In this document: piece after piece, positions 62,929-64,000 of the stretch
How the letters are laid out: each line of letters starts with the position of its first letter
Position numbering within the stretch: position 1 is the stretch's first letter
DNA from: Chytridium lagenaria
Lineage: Eukaryota; Chytridiomycota; Chytridiomycetes; Chytridiales; Chytridiaceae
Length of the DNA: 64,000 nucleotides
NCBI GenBank assembly: GCA_025449115.1
Contig: JAHLKC010000057.1
Location: 124,001 to 188,000 of the forward strand
Reading direction: 5' to 3'
Program-made: the position numbers and the translations under genes
Notes under the pieces: generated by a model
What the model was told of the DNA's origin: nothing
The model's input: only the letters and a program-made list of their open reading frames with translations
Databases searched by the model: none

Positions 62929-64000
62929 TTAGGATAAGACTGCTTCTGTGGAAGATGGGGATAGAGAGCCTTCATCTTGTAATTGAATATAGGTAGATGG
63001 GAAAACCCCGATAATACCAACGGAGCCGTCTCCATTATCCACCATGCCCATCCTAAAACAAACAGTTCAGCAACACGCAATGAATTATAAAAAGAGAACT
63101 CTTGATTATACATACCACCATAACGGATCCGCATTATCTATCACAAGAATACGGGCACCTTCCCCAAACTGCAACTCTCCAGGTTCATTTGACGAGAAAG
63201 TATAGAGCGCTGTTCCCCATAACGGCATTATATCTGGAAGTCTTGGAGTATCCATCAACCTCAATCTGTCCATATACATTTCATCTCTAGAAACCACAGC
63301 AGGCTTCTCTTCCTCTTTTAGCCCTCCCGCCACGGAAGCCTCCATCATATTCGACGCGTCGACCTCAACCGGTCTGCTTAAAGTCCTCTCCCCACTGGAC
63401 GTCGCCCTACTCTCCTCCCCCTGCGTCCCTCGCCAAGAGTATACGTATCGACAAGTGTTTCATACACGCTCTCATTGGAATCTCTACTCGCAATAGTACT
63501 CCCCGCCCCCCTCTCTAACGTCACCTTCTCCTCCTCCCTCAATTCTCTCCTTCTTCGACGTGTAAAAGCAACATTCACTAATACCGCCACCCCACAAATA
63601 AAAAGTAATCCAAGGAGCGCTACAACACCGATGATAACCGGGATGGTAACATTTCGAAAAGCTCCCTGCCCTGGCGGGTTATACACCGGCTTAAAAAACG
63701 GCACCATCCCGAAGAAAAGCCCACTCCCTCCCTCATTTGACGCTAGGATGAATGGAGCCGACACCGTGTTGTCGACCACAACAACGGAACTGTACTGTGT
63801 GAAGTTGAACCATATGCTTCCAAAAAGCACCACAGTAGGTAGTGCGTCGGAATCATTCAGGGGACGCTTTGTATCCCACGAATATCGCTTCTAGGGTCAA
63901 GCGCCACATCTGAAATGACGTTCCCATCCCATGTTGAAAGATAAGGCACCAAACGCTCTGACGAAAACCCTCCAACGTACACATACTTCCCCAAAGCATC
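62929..64000 (-). CDS. Single-pass membrane protein with cytoplasmic SH3 domain, 5' partial
   Basis: The N-terminus lies beyond the right edge. The visible ectodomain end reads DALGKYVYVGGFSSERLVPY, LSTWDGNVISDVALDPRSD, ALPTVVLFGSIWFNFTQYSS and FILASNEGGSGLFFG, in the style of the beta-propeller end of fungal Rax2-like cortical markers. A transmembrane helix follows (VTIPVIIGVVALLGLLFICG, VAVLVNVAF), a basic stop-transfer RRRRRELREEEK, a disordered Ser/Arg linker, then an SH3 domain: PLWGTALYTFSSNEPGELQF, ADPLWWYG, GMVDNGDGSVGIIGVFPSTY, IQLQDEG, stop TAA 62929-62931. A break at CCC near 63877 (SVP then LNDSDALP) is a probable one-base loss. A sensor or polarity landmark at the cell surface is an inference; the SH3 fold is certain. 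Confidence 0.72.

Overview
The window is nuclear DNA from an intron-rich zoosporic fungus, most likely a chytrid (Chytridiomycota or a relative). The evidence is a fungal housekeeping gene set (GAPDH, myosin V, alternative NADH dehydrogenase, HEM15-type ferrochelatase) alongside an SHIPPO/STPG sperm-tail-type protein, a family tied to flagellar axonemes and absent from non-flagellated fungi. Nearly every gene is cut by short (about 35-120 nt) GT..AG introns. I see no prokaryotic, viral or CRISPR features.

Layout. 1-1374: end of a TBL1/SIF2-like WD40 protein and prefoldin subunit 6. 3.3-5.3 kb: SHIPPO/STPG protein. 6.8-8.4 kb: DGAT2. 9.2-13.9 kb: AZUL-HECT (E6AP-type) ubiquitin ligase. 14.3-17.7 kb: eIF6 and GAPDH. 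18.7-29.3 kb: MOB4, class V myosin, mitochondrial ClpP, PRP43. 29.8-32.5 kb: ZC3H3-like CCCH protein and RRP1. 32.7-39.3 kb: two divergent, unrecognised helical-repeat genes, one with an SPRY domain. 39.4-42.9 kb: CstF-64, glutaminyl cyclase, XPA. 43-49 kb: MON2. 49.3-54.4 kb: ferrochelatase, CPSF30, a small acidic protein and an NDH-2. 54.7-56.2 kb: GET3. 57.0-57.7 kb: a non-autonomous DNA transposon with terminal inverted repeats. 57.8-58.6 kb: a predicted GPI-anchored secreted protein. 59-62.8 kb: ALG10, AAGAB, TAF8. 62.9-64 kb: 3' part of a membrane protein with a cytoplasmic SH3 domain.

The genes are housekeeping and do not form a single pathway. Some themes recur. Three belong to mRNA 3'-end formation or nuclear RNA surveillance (CstF-64, CPSF30, ZC3H3-like). 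PRP43, RRP1 and eIF6 act in ribosome biogenesis. MON2, AAGAB and myosin V act in membrane traffic. ALG10 and GET3 act at the ER.

Two cautions apply to the coordinates. First, many highly conserved genes (GAPDH three times, ferrochelatase, NDH-2, HECT ligase, myosin V, DGAT2) carry single-base frame breaks, mostly in short homopolymers. I read these as assembly errors rather than pseudogenes, so each CDS span below is a gene span with introns, and some need a one-base correction to translate. Second, splice sites were placed by eye from consensus and family alignment.

The most interesting signals are extremely small exons that carry catalytic or conserved motifs (6 and 15 nt in ClpP, 20 nt in PRP43, 21 nt in DGAT2), the 693-bp TIR element with a TAA target duplication, a palindromic insertion in a GAPDH intron, very short divergent promoters (17-47 bp between start codons), and three proteins with unfamiliar architecture (ARM-SPRY, TM-SH3, GPI-anchored orphan). 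I did not find a clearly new multi-gene system.
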